Source: Mimachlamys varia
Lineage: Eukaryota; Mollusca; Bivalvia; Pectinida; Pectinidae
DNA: 64,000 nt
Assembly (NCBI GenBank): GCA_947623455.1
Contig: OX392529.1
Location: 60,221,186-60,285,185 of the forward strand
Reading direction: 5' to 3'
The notes beneath the pieces are model-generated. The model was not told the origin of the DNA, did no database searches, and saw nothing but the letters and a program-made list of their open reading frames with translations. Positions 56,279 to 64,000 of the stretch are shown in pieces. Position numbers and translations under genes: made by a program. The number at the start of each line of letters is the position of its first letter. The stretch's first letter is position 1.

Positions 56279-58592
56279 GAGGCCCAGGGGCCTCAACGGT
56301 CATCTGACTATAAAGATCTATATCATTTGTGTTTGTTTTTGCCAAGTTGTTCAAAGATATCTATGTTTATACATGTTTATAACCCCTGTGACCTTGAAAG
56401 TATAAGTGAAGGTCTATATGAGGAATCTTTGCACCAATCTGTCCCAGGTACCCATTGGCCAAATATCAGCACCTAGGGCCTTTTGGTAAGCGAGAAGACG
56501 TTTGTTAAAAGATTTTTACATGTTTTACCCTTGCGACCTTGAAAGTAGGTCAAGGTCATTCATACAAGGAAACTTTGTAGCACTCCATTAGAGGTACCTA
56601 CTGGCTAAATATCAACACCCAGGGCCTTTAAGTTGTTGAGGAGAAGATTGTAAAAGGTATTTTTACATGTTTGACCCCTATGACCTTGAAAGTAGGTTGA
56701 GGTCCATTGTATGAGGAAAGTTTGTAGCACTCTATCCCAGGTACCTACTAGCCAAATACCATATTACTCTGGGGGATTTGGTTAGCGAGAAGAAGATTGT
56801 TAAAAGATTTTACATATTTGACCTCTGTGACCTTGAAAGTGGGTCAAGATCATTCATATGAGGAAACTTGATAGCACACTATGCCAGGTACCTACCAGCC
56901 AAATATCAGCACCCAGGGCCTTTTGGTTATTGAGAAGAAGATTGTTAAAGATTTTTACATATTTGACCCCTGTGACCTTGAAAGTGGGTCAAGATCATTC
57001 ATATGAGGAAACTTGATAGAACACTATGCCAAGTACCTACCAGCCAAATATCAGCACCCAGGGCCTTTTGGTTATTGAGAAGAAGATTGTTAAAGATTTT
57101 TACATATTTGACCCCTGTGACCTTGAAAGTAGGTCAAGGTCATTCATATGCGGAAACTTTGTAGCACTCCATGCTAGGTACCTACTGGCCAAATATCAGG
57201 ACCCTGGGGCTTATGGAACTTGAGAAGAAGATTCTTAAAACTTTTTACCCATTATAGCCCCAGTGAACCTTTGACCCCGTCCAGCGCTTAAAGTTGAACT
57301 TTGACCTAAACACAATATATCAGAAAAAGATTTTGCATTGCCAGTCTACATATAATATATGCAAGTATCATCGGTCTAGATCATTCGGTTCATTAGATAA
57401 TGTTGTGTAGATATTTTAACATATTTGACCCATGTGACCTTGAAAGTAGGTCAAGGTCATTTATATGAGAAAACTTTAGAGTACTCCATCCCTGGTACCT
57501 ACTGGCCAAATATCAGAACCCGGGGCCTTATGGAACTTGAGAAGAAGATTCTTAAAGCTTTTTACCTATTATAACCCATGTTAACCTTTGACCCCGTCCA
57601 GCACTCAAAGTTGACCTTTGACCTAAACACAATATATTAGAAAAAGATTCGCATTGCTGGTCTACATATCATACAAAAATATCATTGCTCTAGATCATTT
57701 AGTTCTTTAGATAATGTTGTGTAGATTTTTTAACATATTTGACCCCTGTGACCTTGAAAGTAGGTCAAGGTCATTTATATGAGGAAACTTTAGAACACTC
57801 TATCCCAGGTTCCTACTGGCCAAATATCAGAACCCTGGGCCTTATGGAACTTGAGAAGAAGATTCTTAAAGCTTTTTACCTATTATAACCCATGTTAACC
57901 TTTGACCCCGTCCAGCACTCAAAGTTGACCTTTGACCTAAACACAATATATTAGAAAAAGATTCGCATTGCTGGTCTACATATCATACAAAAATATCATT
58001 GCTCTAGATCATTTATTTCTTTAGATAATGTTGTGTAGATTTTTTAACATATTTGACCCCTGTGACCTTGAAAGTAGGTCAAGGTCATTTATATGAGGAA
58101 ACTTTAGAACACTCTATCCCAGGTACCTACTGGCCAAATATGATCACCCATAGCCTATTGGTTAGTGAGGAAAAGATTGTCAAACGCTTTTTTACATATT
58201 TGACCCCTGTGACCTTGAAAGTTAGTCAAGGTCATCGATATGAGGAAACTTTGTAGCACTCTATCCCAGGTGCCTACTGGCCAAATATCATTACCCTAGA
58301 CCTTTTGGTTACTGAGAAGAAGATTGTTAAAGGTTTTTACATATTTGACCCCTGTGACCTTGAAAACAGGTCAAGGTCATTGAAATGAGGAAACTTTGTA
58401 GCACTCAATCCCAGGTGCCTACTGGCCAAATATCAGCACCTAGAGCCTTTTGGTTACTAAGAAGAAGATTGTTAAAGGAAAAGTTTACGGACGGCGGACG
58501 GCGGACGGCGCACGGCGGACGGCGCACGGCGCACGACGACGGACGAAGCATGATGGCAATAGGTCATCTTGACCCTTCGGGTCAGATGACCT
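56279..58592 (+). mobile_element. 2.3-kb non-autonomous hairpin-ended element inserted in the array
   Basis: The element splits the 50-bp array. The array sequence AACAA is found on both sides (56274-56278 and 58593-58597), consistent with a 5-bp target duplication. It starts with a hairpin (GAGGCC CAGG GGCCTC, 56279-56294) and ends in a longer one (58562-58591, GGTCATCT...AGATGACC enclosing GACCC TTC GGGTC). Subterminal GGTCATCTGAC (56298-56308) is the inverse of GTCAGATGACC (58581-58591). The body is about ten degenerate copies of a monomer of about 150-300 bp (TGACCTTGAAAGTAGGTCAA, GAGGAAACTTT, GGTACCTACTGGCCAAATATC, GAGAAGAAGATTGTTAAA). A GGACGGC-rich stretch precedes the final hairpin. 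There is no coding frame. Confidence 0.85.
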
Positions 58593-59087
58593 AACAATGT
58601 ACCAGGCCACACAGTAGTCATAACTATGTACCAGGCCACACAGTAGTCGTAACTAACAGCAACAATCTCTAAACAATGTACTAGGCCACACAGTAGTCGT
58701 AACTAACAGCAACAATCTCTAAACAATGTACTAGGCCACACAGTAGCCGTAACTAACAGTAACAATCTCTAAACAATGTACCAGGCCACACAGTAGTCGT
58801 AACTATGTACCAGGCCACACAGTAGTCGTAACTAACAGTAACAATCTCTAAACAATGTACTAGGCCACACAGTAGTCGTAACTAACAGTAACAATCTCTA
58901 AACAATGTACCAGGCCACACAGTAGTCATAACTATGTACCAGGCCACACAGTAGTCGTAACTAACAGCAACAATCTCTAAACAATGTACTAGGCCACACA
59001 GTAGTCGTAACTAACAGCAACAATCTCTAAACAATGTACCAGGCCACACAGTAGTCGTAACTAACAGTAACAATCTCTAAACAATGT
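58593..59087. repeat. 50-bp composite tandem array, right part
   Basis: This continues the array of 55100-56278 after the inserted element with the same 50-bp unit and some 27-bp units. It ends at AACAATGT near 59087, followed by unique sequence. Confidence 0.95.
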
Positions 59088-59129
59088 CATAAGAGGGTAA
59101 TCATATTGTAGGTAAAAATTATTATGCTG

Positions 59130-59558
59130 TTGACAAAAGATGTGTTGCTTGGTACACAGAAACTGGATAATATTTGTTGTCGTGCTTGCACCAAGGGGCT
59201 AAAATTCTGCCAAATAACATCAGCCTTAAGCCCTTTAAGCATTTAACCTTGTTACCAAGTCTCAAGAAAATCGGATAATACTTGTTGCTGTTATTGCATG
59301 AAAATGGCAGAAAATGACATTTTGCGTTAATCAAAGGCCATAACTACGCCAAATAACTTCAGCAAAATGTGGCAACTGAACTTAGCCGAGCCCTCTAGGT
59401 ATTTTACGACCAAGTCTGAAGAAAATCAAATAATATTTATTGCCGCTATTGCACAGAAACTAAGTTTGACAGACAGACAGGAAGATGGACAGACAGACAG
59501 ATGGATGGACACAAAAACCCAAATTAATATCCCCCTGTTTCAGTGAAAGCGGGGGATA
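59130..59558 (+). mobile_element. Dispersed element ending in a CCCCC/GGGGG hairpin
   Basis: Two internal monomers share GCCAAATAAC(A/T)TCAGC, ACCAAGTCT(C/G)AAGAAAATC and ATAATA(C/T)TT(G/A)TTGC. They are followed by a GACAGACAGACAG and GATGGAC stretch and a terminal hairpin, TATCCCCC...GGGGGATA (59528-59558). The left boundary is uncertain. It lies between the array and the RGG-poor Ser/Arg exon of eIF4B, so it is intronic. No frame is present. Confidence 0.65.
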
Positions 59559-59679
59559 AAAAGAAGGTGATGCACAGTAATACAATGTGGATGGTAATAT
59601 GGTGATGTGCGATAAGAGCTTGCTTGTCTACGTATAAATCCCCAGTAAAAAGTAGGCGATACACAGAAATACAACTCAC

Positions 59680-59795
59680 CAGGTCGGCCTTTACCACTAC
59701 TTCCACTGCTCAGCCGACGTTGTCGTCCCTCCATTTTATCTGTAGAATCATGCCGGGTTCGTCCTGGGCCACTGATAGGCTGAGAGTTGTTGTGG
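59680..59795 (-). CDS. EIF4B: eIF4B exon, Ser/Arg/Gly-rich
   Basis: This 116-bp exon follows acceptor ATGGTTATAG and precedes donor GTGAGT. Its first base completes the Tyr codon from the previous exon. It encodes a low-complexity basic segment containing GPGRTRHDSTDKMEGRQRR and SSGSSGKGRP, as expected for the disordered, RNA-binding C-terminal half of eIF4B. It leaves in phase 1. A 47-bp array lies just upstream of its acceptor, and the 50-bp array with an inserted element fills the downstream intron. Confidence 0.85.
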
Positions 59796-59818
59796 CTATA
59801 ACCATGACATTTTTTTTA

Positions 59819-60136
59819 ATTTAATATCCCTCTCCCAAGGACTTTTACACAGATACAACACAATTAATTAAATATCCCTCTCCAAAAAGTTTTACACAGA
59901 TACAGCACAATTAATTAAATATCCCTCTCCAAAGAGTTTTACACAGATATAGCACAATTAATTAAATATCCCTCTCCAAAGAGTTTTACACAGATACAGC
60001 ACAATTAATTAAATATCCCTCTCCAAAGAGTTTTACAGATACAGCACAATTAATTAAATATCCCTCTCCAAAGAGTTTTACACAGATACAGCACAATTAA
60101 TTAAATATCCCTCTCCAAGGAGTTATAAGATGCAGC
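59819..60136. repeat. 47-bp tandem array just upstream of an eIF4B acceptor
   Basis: Six to seven units of about 47 bp (AATTAATTAAATATCCCTCT, CCAAAGAGTTTTACACAGAT, ACAGCAC). The end nearest the exon is about 25 bp from the acceptor at 59796-59797. The last unit has diverged into the poly-T-rich region of the intron end. Confidence 0.93.
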
Positions 60137-60219
60137 ACAATTCATTGAATTATTTGACTGTGTTATTATAATTAATGAACATGAAAATAATGAATTTATT
60201 TGGATTGCAGTTAACAACC

Positions 60220-61310
60220 AAGAGATCCCATAGGGATCTTGGCACCCATCATCAATAATTTTTCATTTGTGTTTCGACAGTTTGATCTTTTCCCTTCTTT
60301 TTTTCTTTCAATTATGCGTTAGATCTATGAACTTGGAATTTTTTTTTTGAAAATTAATAAAAGTTGAAAGAAGGTCTCTTGTCAGGAGTTGTTTTTCTGA
60401 TCAGTTACAAAATCCTTTAATTCAAGAAAGATCCATCGTGTATTTCTAATAACCATAATATACTGTCATAGTCAAAATACAATGTGGATGCCTGGCAGCA
60501 ATAGTTTTTCCCCCAGAGCAGTCCAAAAATTAGACCATGCAAAACTAGGGACAAAACAGAACCTGAATATGAAATTTGATCAGGATCCATCCAGGACTTC
60601 AAAAGAAATAGCGATCATAAAATGTCACTGTCGAAATCTAAGATGGCTGTCTGGCAGCCATATTGTTTTTCCTATCAGCTCAAAGTCGGGACAATGCACA
60701 ACAAGTGACCATTGAGAACCTCCATAAAAGTTGAGAATGATCCCTCCAGCACTTCTCAAGAAATAGTGATCACAAACTAAAAATGCAAAGTCCAAGATAG
60801 CTGACTGTCAACCATATTGTTTTTCAAATCAGCTCAAAAACTGGACAATGCAAAACTTTGGACCAAGGAGAACTGAAATTCCGTATAAAATTTGAGCAGG
60901 ATCCATCCAGTACTTCTAAGTGATCACAAACTATAAATGCAAAATCCAATTCAAGATGGCTGCCTGTTGGCCAGATTGTTTATCAGATCAGCTCAAAAAT
61001 GGGTCAATGCACAACTAAGGATCAAGGGGAACCAGCATATGAAATTTTAGAAGGATCCATCCAGTTCTTTTAAAATCACAAAATATTATTGCAAAATCTA
61101 AGAGGGCTGCCTGCTGGCCATATTGTTTTTCGGATCTGCTTAATAAGTTAACAATGCACAACTAGGGACCAAGGGGAACCTGCATATGAAATTTGAGAAG
61201 GATCCATCCAGTACTTCTCAAAAAATAGCGATCACAAGAATTGTTTAAGGACGGACAGACCACAGACGCAGGGTGATTTGAACAGCCCACCATCTGATGA
61301 TGGTGGGCTA
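60220..61310 (+). mobile_element. 1.1-kb non-autonomous element with hairpins at both ends
   Basis: The left end begins AAGAGATCCC and forms hairpin AGATCCC ATA GGGATCT (60223-60239). The right end is a perfect 11-bp stem, AGCCCACCATC TGAT GATGGTGGGCT (61284-61309). The body has about five monomers of about 120-150 bp sharing CAAGATGGCTGCCTG, CATATTGTTTTTC, TCAGCTCAAAAA, ACAATGCACAACTA, and GGATCCATCCAGTACTTCT. GGACGGACAGACCACAGACG precedes the last hairpin. A truncated relative lies at 12227-12535. I found no clear target duplication and no frame. Confidence 0.82.
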
Positions 61311-61427
61311 AAAAGAGAGACAACTGAAGCATTAATTTCATTTTACCAATTTCAAAACAAATATTTGAATTAATAACAATTGATCAGAATTCCCCATTTG
61401 TCAGGTCACATTTACTGATTAACTCAC

Positions 61428-61559
61428 TAGTTCCGGTTTTCTTTCTCGTCATCATATCCTCGACGGTACTCCTCTTCCTTCTTCTTCAATCGTTCTTCAA
61501 TCTCTCGTTCTTTAGCTGCTGTGTCAACAGGCTTGGCACTCCCAAATATAGAAGCTGAC
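61428..61559 (-). CDS. EIF4B: eIF4B exon carrying the conserved SIFG-AKPVDTA motif
   Basis: This 132-bp exon lies between acceptor CATCAATAG (61561-61560) and donor GTGAGT (61427-61422). It encodes SASIFGSAKPVDTAAKEREI, then a Glu/Lys/Arg-rich helix (EERLKKKEEEYRRG) and an acidic end. In eIF4B this motif precedes the Arg/Lys-rich RNA-binding C-terminal half. It enters with one base completing the previous codon and leaves with two bases, matching the next exon. It is the clearest evidence for the gene's identity. The preceding exon is outside the window, beyond the 44-bp array. Confidence 0.9.
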
Positions 61560-61561
61560 CT

Positions 61562-62180
61562 ATTGATGATGATGATAAAATATTGCGTTTATGATCATTG
61601 TCAATTACAGTAAAACTCCACACATAAATTCTCATATTAAATTTAGATGATACCATATATATATATCACCAGTAATAATTAAGAGGAAGAGTTATTTCAG
61701 TTTTTTTACACAAAGATGTCAGTCTGCATAACTTAAAATCAATACATATGGTGTTTATTTCCTTATAACATCTTGTATCATTGAGAAAATGTTTAACAAT
61801 ATAACTATAAGATGACATAGAAATGTGTGATTTATAATGGACACTACGAAGAAAAAACTTCAATATTCCATGACAGTAATACACAAGGATTATAGATTTA
61901 GGATGACTGTACACTTTACCTCATAACCTAAAATATTTTAAAAGGTATTAAGAATATTATCATAAAGTATTTTCATGATTTTCACAGAAACTGAGGTTGT
62001 TTCAGTGTTTATTGCTTTCATTTCTAATGATAGAATATAAAGAAATGTAATCAACTGTAAAATTATCGTTTGCTTGATTTATTTTTAGAGTCTGGAGAAT
62101 AACCCGTGACAAAACACACTGTATCTTTAACATCCGAACTTATGTTCAGTGGCCACAAATTTCAGAGTAATGATACAACT
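61562..62180. other. eIF4B intron, unique AT-rich sequence
   Basis: Sequence upstream (minus sense) of the SIFG exon. No further exon, array or element is recognisable before the 44-bp array begins. Confidence 0.6.
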
Positions 62181-62184
62181 GTCA

Positions 62185-64000
62185 CAAAAAGTAGCCACAC
62201 TATCCTCGTAACAATGGGAGATTCACCTGTCTTCTGTTAGTATCCCTGTAACATTGAGATACAGGTGAACCTGTTTTCTGTTAGTATCCCTGTAACATTG
62301 AGATACAGGTGAACCTGTTTTCTGTTAGTATCCCTGTAACATTGAGATACAGATGAACCTGTTTTCTGTTAGTATCCCTGTAACATTGAGATACAGATGA
62401 ACCTGTTTTCTGTTAGTATCCCTGTAACATTGAGATACAGGTGAACCTGTTTTGTTAGTATCCCTGTAACATTGGGAGATATAGGTGTACCTGTTTTCTG
62501 TTAGTATCCCTGTAACATTGGGAGATATAGGTGTACCTGTTTTCTGTTAGTATCCCTGTAACATTGGGAGATATAGGTGTACCTGTTTTCTGTTAGTATC
62601 CCTGTAACATTGAGATATAGGTGTACCTGTTTTCTGTTAGTATCCCTGTAACATCGAGAGATATAGGTGTACCTGTTTTCTGTTAGTATCCCTGTAACAT
62701 CGAGAGATATAGGTGTACCTGTTTTCTGTTAGTATCCCTGTAACATTGAGATATAGGTGAACCTGTCTTCTGTTAGTATCCCTGTAACATTGGGAGATAC
62801 AGGTGAACCTGTTTTCTGTTAGTATCCCTGTAACATTGGGAGATATAGGTGTACCTGTTTTCTGTTAGTATCCCTGTAACATTGAGAGATACAGGTGAAC
62901 CTGTTTTCTGATAGTATCCCTGTAACATTGAGATATAGGTGTACCTGTTTTCTGTAAGTATCCCTGTAACATTGAGAGATATAGGAGTACCTGTTTTCTG
63001 TTAGTATCCCTGTAACATCGAGAGATATAGGTGTACCTGTTTTCTGTTAGTATCCCTGTAACATTGAGAGATATCAGAGTACCTGTTTTCTGTTAGTATC
63101 CCTGCAACAGTGAGAGATATAGGTGTACCTGTTTTCTGTTAGTATCCCTGTAACATTGAGAGATATAGGTGTACCTGTTTTCTGTTAGTATCCCTGTAAC
63201 ATTGAGATATAGGTGTACCTGTTTTCTGTTAGTATCCCTGTAACATTGAGAGATATAGGTGTACCTGTTTTCTGTTAGTATCCTTGTAACATTGAGATAC
63301 AGGTGAACCTGTTTTCTGTTAGTGTCCCTGTAACATTGAGATATAGGTGTACCTGTTTTCTGTTAGTATCCCTGTAACATTGAGATATAGGTGTACCTGT
63401 TTTCTGTTAGTATCCATGTAACATCGAGAGATATAGGTGTACCTGTTTTCTGTTAGTATCCCTGTAACATTGAGATATAGGTGTACCTGTTTTCTGTTAG
63501 TATCCATGTAACATCGATAGATATAGGTGTACCTGTTTTCTGTTAGTATCCCTGTAACATTGAGATACAGGTGAACCTGTTTTCTGTTAGTGTCCCTGTA
63601 ACATTGAGATATAGGTGTACCTGTTTTCTGTTAGTATCCCTGTAACATTGAGAGATATAGGTGTACCTGTTTTCTGTTAGTATCCCTGTAACATTGAGAT
63701 ACAGATGAACCTGTTTTCTGTTAGTATCCCTGTAACATTGAGATACAGATGAACCTGTTTTCTGTTAGTATCCCTGTAACATTGAGATACAGGTGAACCT
63801 GTTTTGTTAGTATCCCTGTAACATTTGGAGATATAGGTGTACCTGTTTTCTGTTAGTATCCCTGTAACATTGGGAGATATAGGTGTACCTGTTTTCTGTT
63901 AGTATCCCTGTAACATTGGGAGATATAGGTGTACCTGTTTTCTGTTAGTATCCCTGTAACATTGAGATATAGGTGTACCTGTTTTCTGTTAGTATCCCTG
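62185..64000. repeat. 44-46 bp tandem array running off the right edge
   Basis: About 40 units (GTTAGTATCCCTGTAACATT, GAGATACAGGTGAACCTG, TTTTCT) with variants GAGAGATATAGG, GGGAGATATAGG and GTGTACC. On the minus strand each unit contains GATACTAACAG, a match to the TACTAAC branch-point consensus, plus AACAGG(T/T)(A/T)CACC and TGTTACAG. It lies in the next upstream eIF4B intron; the flanking exon is outside the window. Confidence 0.95.

Larger units (their letters stand above)
48951..61559 (-). other. EIF4B: 3' half of the eIF4B gene (seven exons, introns full of repeats)
   Basis: This is a minus-strand gene whose exons at 61559-61428, 59795-59680, 55070-54766, 52430-52316, 52180-52105, 49420-49354 and 49007-48951 join in one open frame. 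Intron phases agree at all six junctions and every intron is GT-AG. The conserved block SIFGSAKPVDTAAKEREIEERL and the later KLVPAPPPSVNVWEKR match, from memory, human eIF4B segments SIFGGAKPVDTAAREREVEE and MPAPPPKENAWVKR. eIF4B promotes eIF4A helicase activity and mRNA recruitment to the 43S complex in the cytoplasm. The N-terminal RRM exons must lie right of the window. The gene spans at least 12.6 kb here for about 290 codons, because nearly every intron carries arrays or mobile elements. Confidence 0.88.

Overview
This window is animal genomic DNA, most likely from a bivalve mollusc or another lophotrochozoan. That assignment is an inference. It rests on exons split by long introns, a BEL/Pao LTR retrotransposon, an AT-rich background, and dispersed repeats rich in GACCTTGA and GGACAGACAG motifs of a kind common in bivalve genomes. 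There are no prokaryotic features.

The dominant feature is tandem repetition: roughly 55-60% of the window by my estimate. From left to right the arrays are: a 30-bp minisatellite with TTAGGG in each unit (1-2382 and 9938-11035), a 29-bp array (13301-15149), an AT-rich repeat near 50 bp (15340-16670), a 30-bp array (17700-19487), a 31-bp array (19655-22640), a 20-kb array of 48-bp units (24271-44221) with three inverted blocks, a 40-bp array (46742-47141), and then four or five arrays inside one gene. Most long open frames here are by-products of units with few stop codons. Units of 30 and 48 bp (multiples of three) keep the frame over long distances.

Two real protein-coding units stand out. 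One is a full-length, nearly pristine BEL/Pao retrotransposon (2383-9937) inserted in the first minisatellite. It has 623-bp LTRs that differ at one position by eye, a 4-bp target-site duplication and one uninterrupted 2018-residue Gag-Pol. The other is the 3' half of a host gene on the minus strand, recognisable as translation initiation factor eIF4B. Its seven 3'-terminal coding exons run from 61559 down to the stop codon at 48951, and the phases agree across all six introns. Its 5' part lies beyond the right edge.

The most interesting pattern is in the eIF4B introns. The array at 53004-54766 is about 37 extra copies of the exon's own 3' end plus its 5' splice site. Three more copies of an exon end plus donor follow another exon of the same gene (51813-52104). 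A third array (19655-22640) directly abuts the donor of a separate putative minus-strand exon. This suggests that 5' splice junctions have seeded minisatellite expansion here.

Other mobile DNA includes a 244-bp inverted-repeat MITE (15859-16102), a remnant of a non-LTR retrotransposon Gag-like protein (19490-19633), and at least three dispersed non-autonomous elements (56279-58592, about 59130-59558, about 60220-61310). Each of those three ends in a strong hairpin preceded by a GAC-rich or purine-rich stretch. No tRNA, rRNA or CRISPR was seen.
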